Shown: positions 5,259 to 5,346 of the stretch, piece after piece
How positions within the stretch are numbered: position 1 is the stretch's first letter
How the letters are laid out: each line of letters starts with the position of its first letter
Assembly: GCA_002771615.1 (NCBI GenBank)
Contig: PCSD01000037.1
Span: 1 to 5,346 of the forward strand
DNA: 5,346 bases
Direction: 5' to 3'
From: Candidatus Falkowbacteria bacterium CG23_combo_of_CG06-09_8_20_14_all_49_15
Lineage (GTDB): Bacteria; Patescibacteriota; Patescibacteriia; Patescibacteriales; UM-FILTER-48-10
The notes under the pieces: model-generated
The model's input: only the letters and a program-made list of their open reading frames with translations
What the model was told of the DNA's origin: nothing
Database searches by the model: none
Translations under genes and position numbers: made by a program

Positions 5259-5346
5259 ATGCTGATATATTTTTACGGCGAGAATACTTTTTTGAGCCGG
5301 CGCAAATTAAAGGAAGTAAAAGATAAATACCGGCGGGAAGTTGACC
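5259..5346 (+). CDS. holA: DNA polymerase III delta subunit, N-terminus only (cut by window edge)
   Basis: The first 29 codons of a rightward gene, beginning MLIYFYGENTFLSRRKLKEV and still open at the window edge. The pattern of a short hydrophobic strand, YGEnTF, then an Arg/Lys-rich helix matches the start of HolA-family delta subunits, which open the beta clamp as part of the clamp loader; in this family the loop resembles a nucleotide-binding start but normally does not work as an ATPase. The ATG at 5259 is the only plausible start. No Shine-Dalgarno is present; the preceding bases are A/T-rich. Its promoter is probably the plus-strand extended -10 at 5213-5221. Identity rests on 29 residues only, so another P-loop-like protein cannot be excluded. 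Confidence 0.7.
   Translation, partial: MLIYFYGENTFLSRRKLKEVKDKYRREVD

Overview
The window looks like chromosomal DNA of a bacterium, most likely a member of the Patescibacteria (Candidate Phyla Radiation). This is inferred from the style of the proteins: a MurD with a TGSKGKGTT nucleotide loop, the N-terminus of a divergent HolA, and a stand-alone LysW-like zinc ribbon. None of the four complete gene starts has a Shine-Dalgarno sequence. No rRNA, tRNA, CRISPR array, transposase or integrase is visible. MurD ends naturally at a TGA, so UGA is read as stop and the UGA=Gly code of Gracilibacteria/Absconditabacteria is unlikely.

Layout. Bases 1-68 are the last codons of an unidentified rightward gene, closed by an intrinsic terminator (91-144). 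Bases 145-390 are a non-coding segment packed with dyad symmetry: a perfect 15-bp inverted repeat, a good sigma70-type promoter (TTGAAA-N17-TATGAT) overlapped by a second palindrome, then about 150 bases that fold into consecutive adjoining helices and end in a second intrinsic terminator. This reads as an independent small structured RNA gene that I do not recognise, and it is the most interesting item in the window. Bases 388-569 are an A/T-rich leader with two possible promoters for polA.

The main genes are polA (570-3410, DNA polymerase I with all three enzymatic domains and an apparently intact proofreading site) and murD (3529-4908, peptidoglycan precursor synthesis), in the same direction with a 118-base gap that holds a hairpin and possibly a tiny ORF. 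A small LysW-like zinc-ribbon gene (4931-5125) runs convergently on the minus strand. It is divergent from the start of a holA-like gene (DNA polymerase III delta subunit, 5259 to the window edge), and the two share an intergenic region in which overlapping extended -10 boxes face opposite ways.

How the genes relate: polA and holA both serve chromosome replication and repair, and murD serves wall growth, so this is a housekeeping neighbourhood rather than an accessory island. The parts without a ready explanation are the structured RNA candidate and the LysW-like carrier protein, which has none of its usual biosynthetic partners in view.
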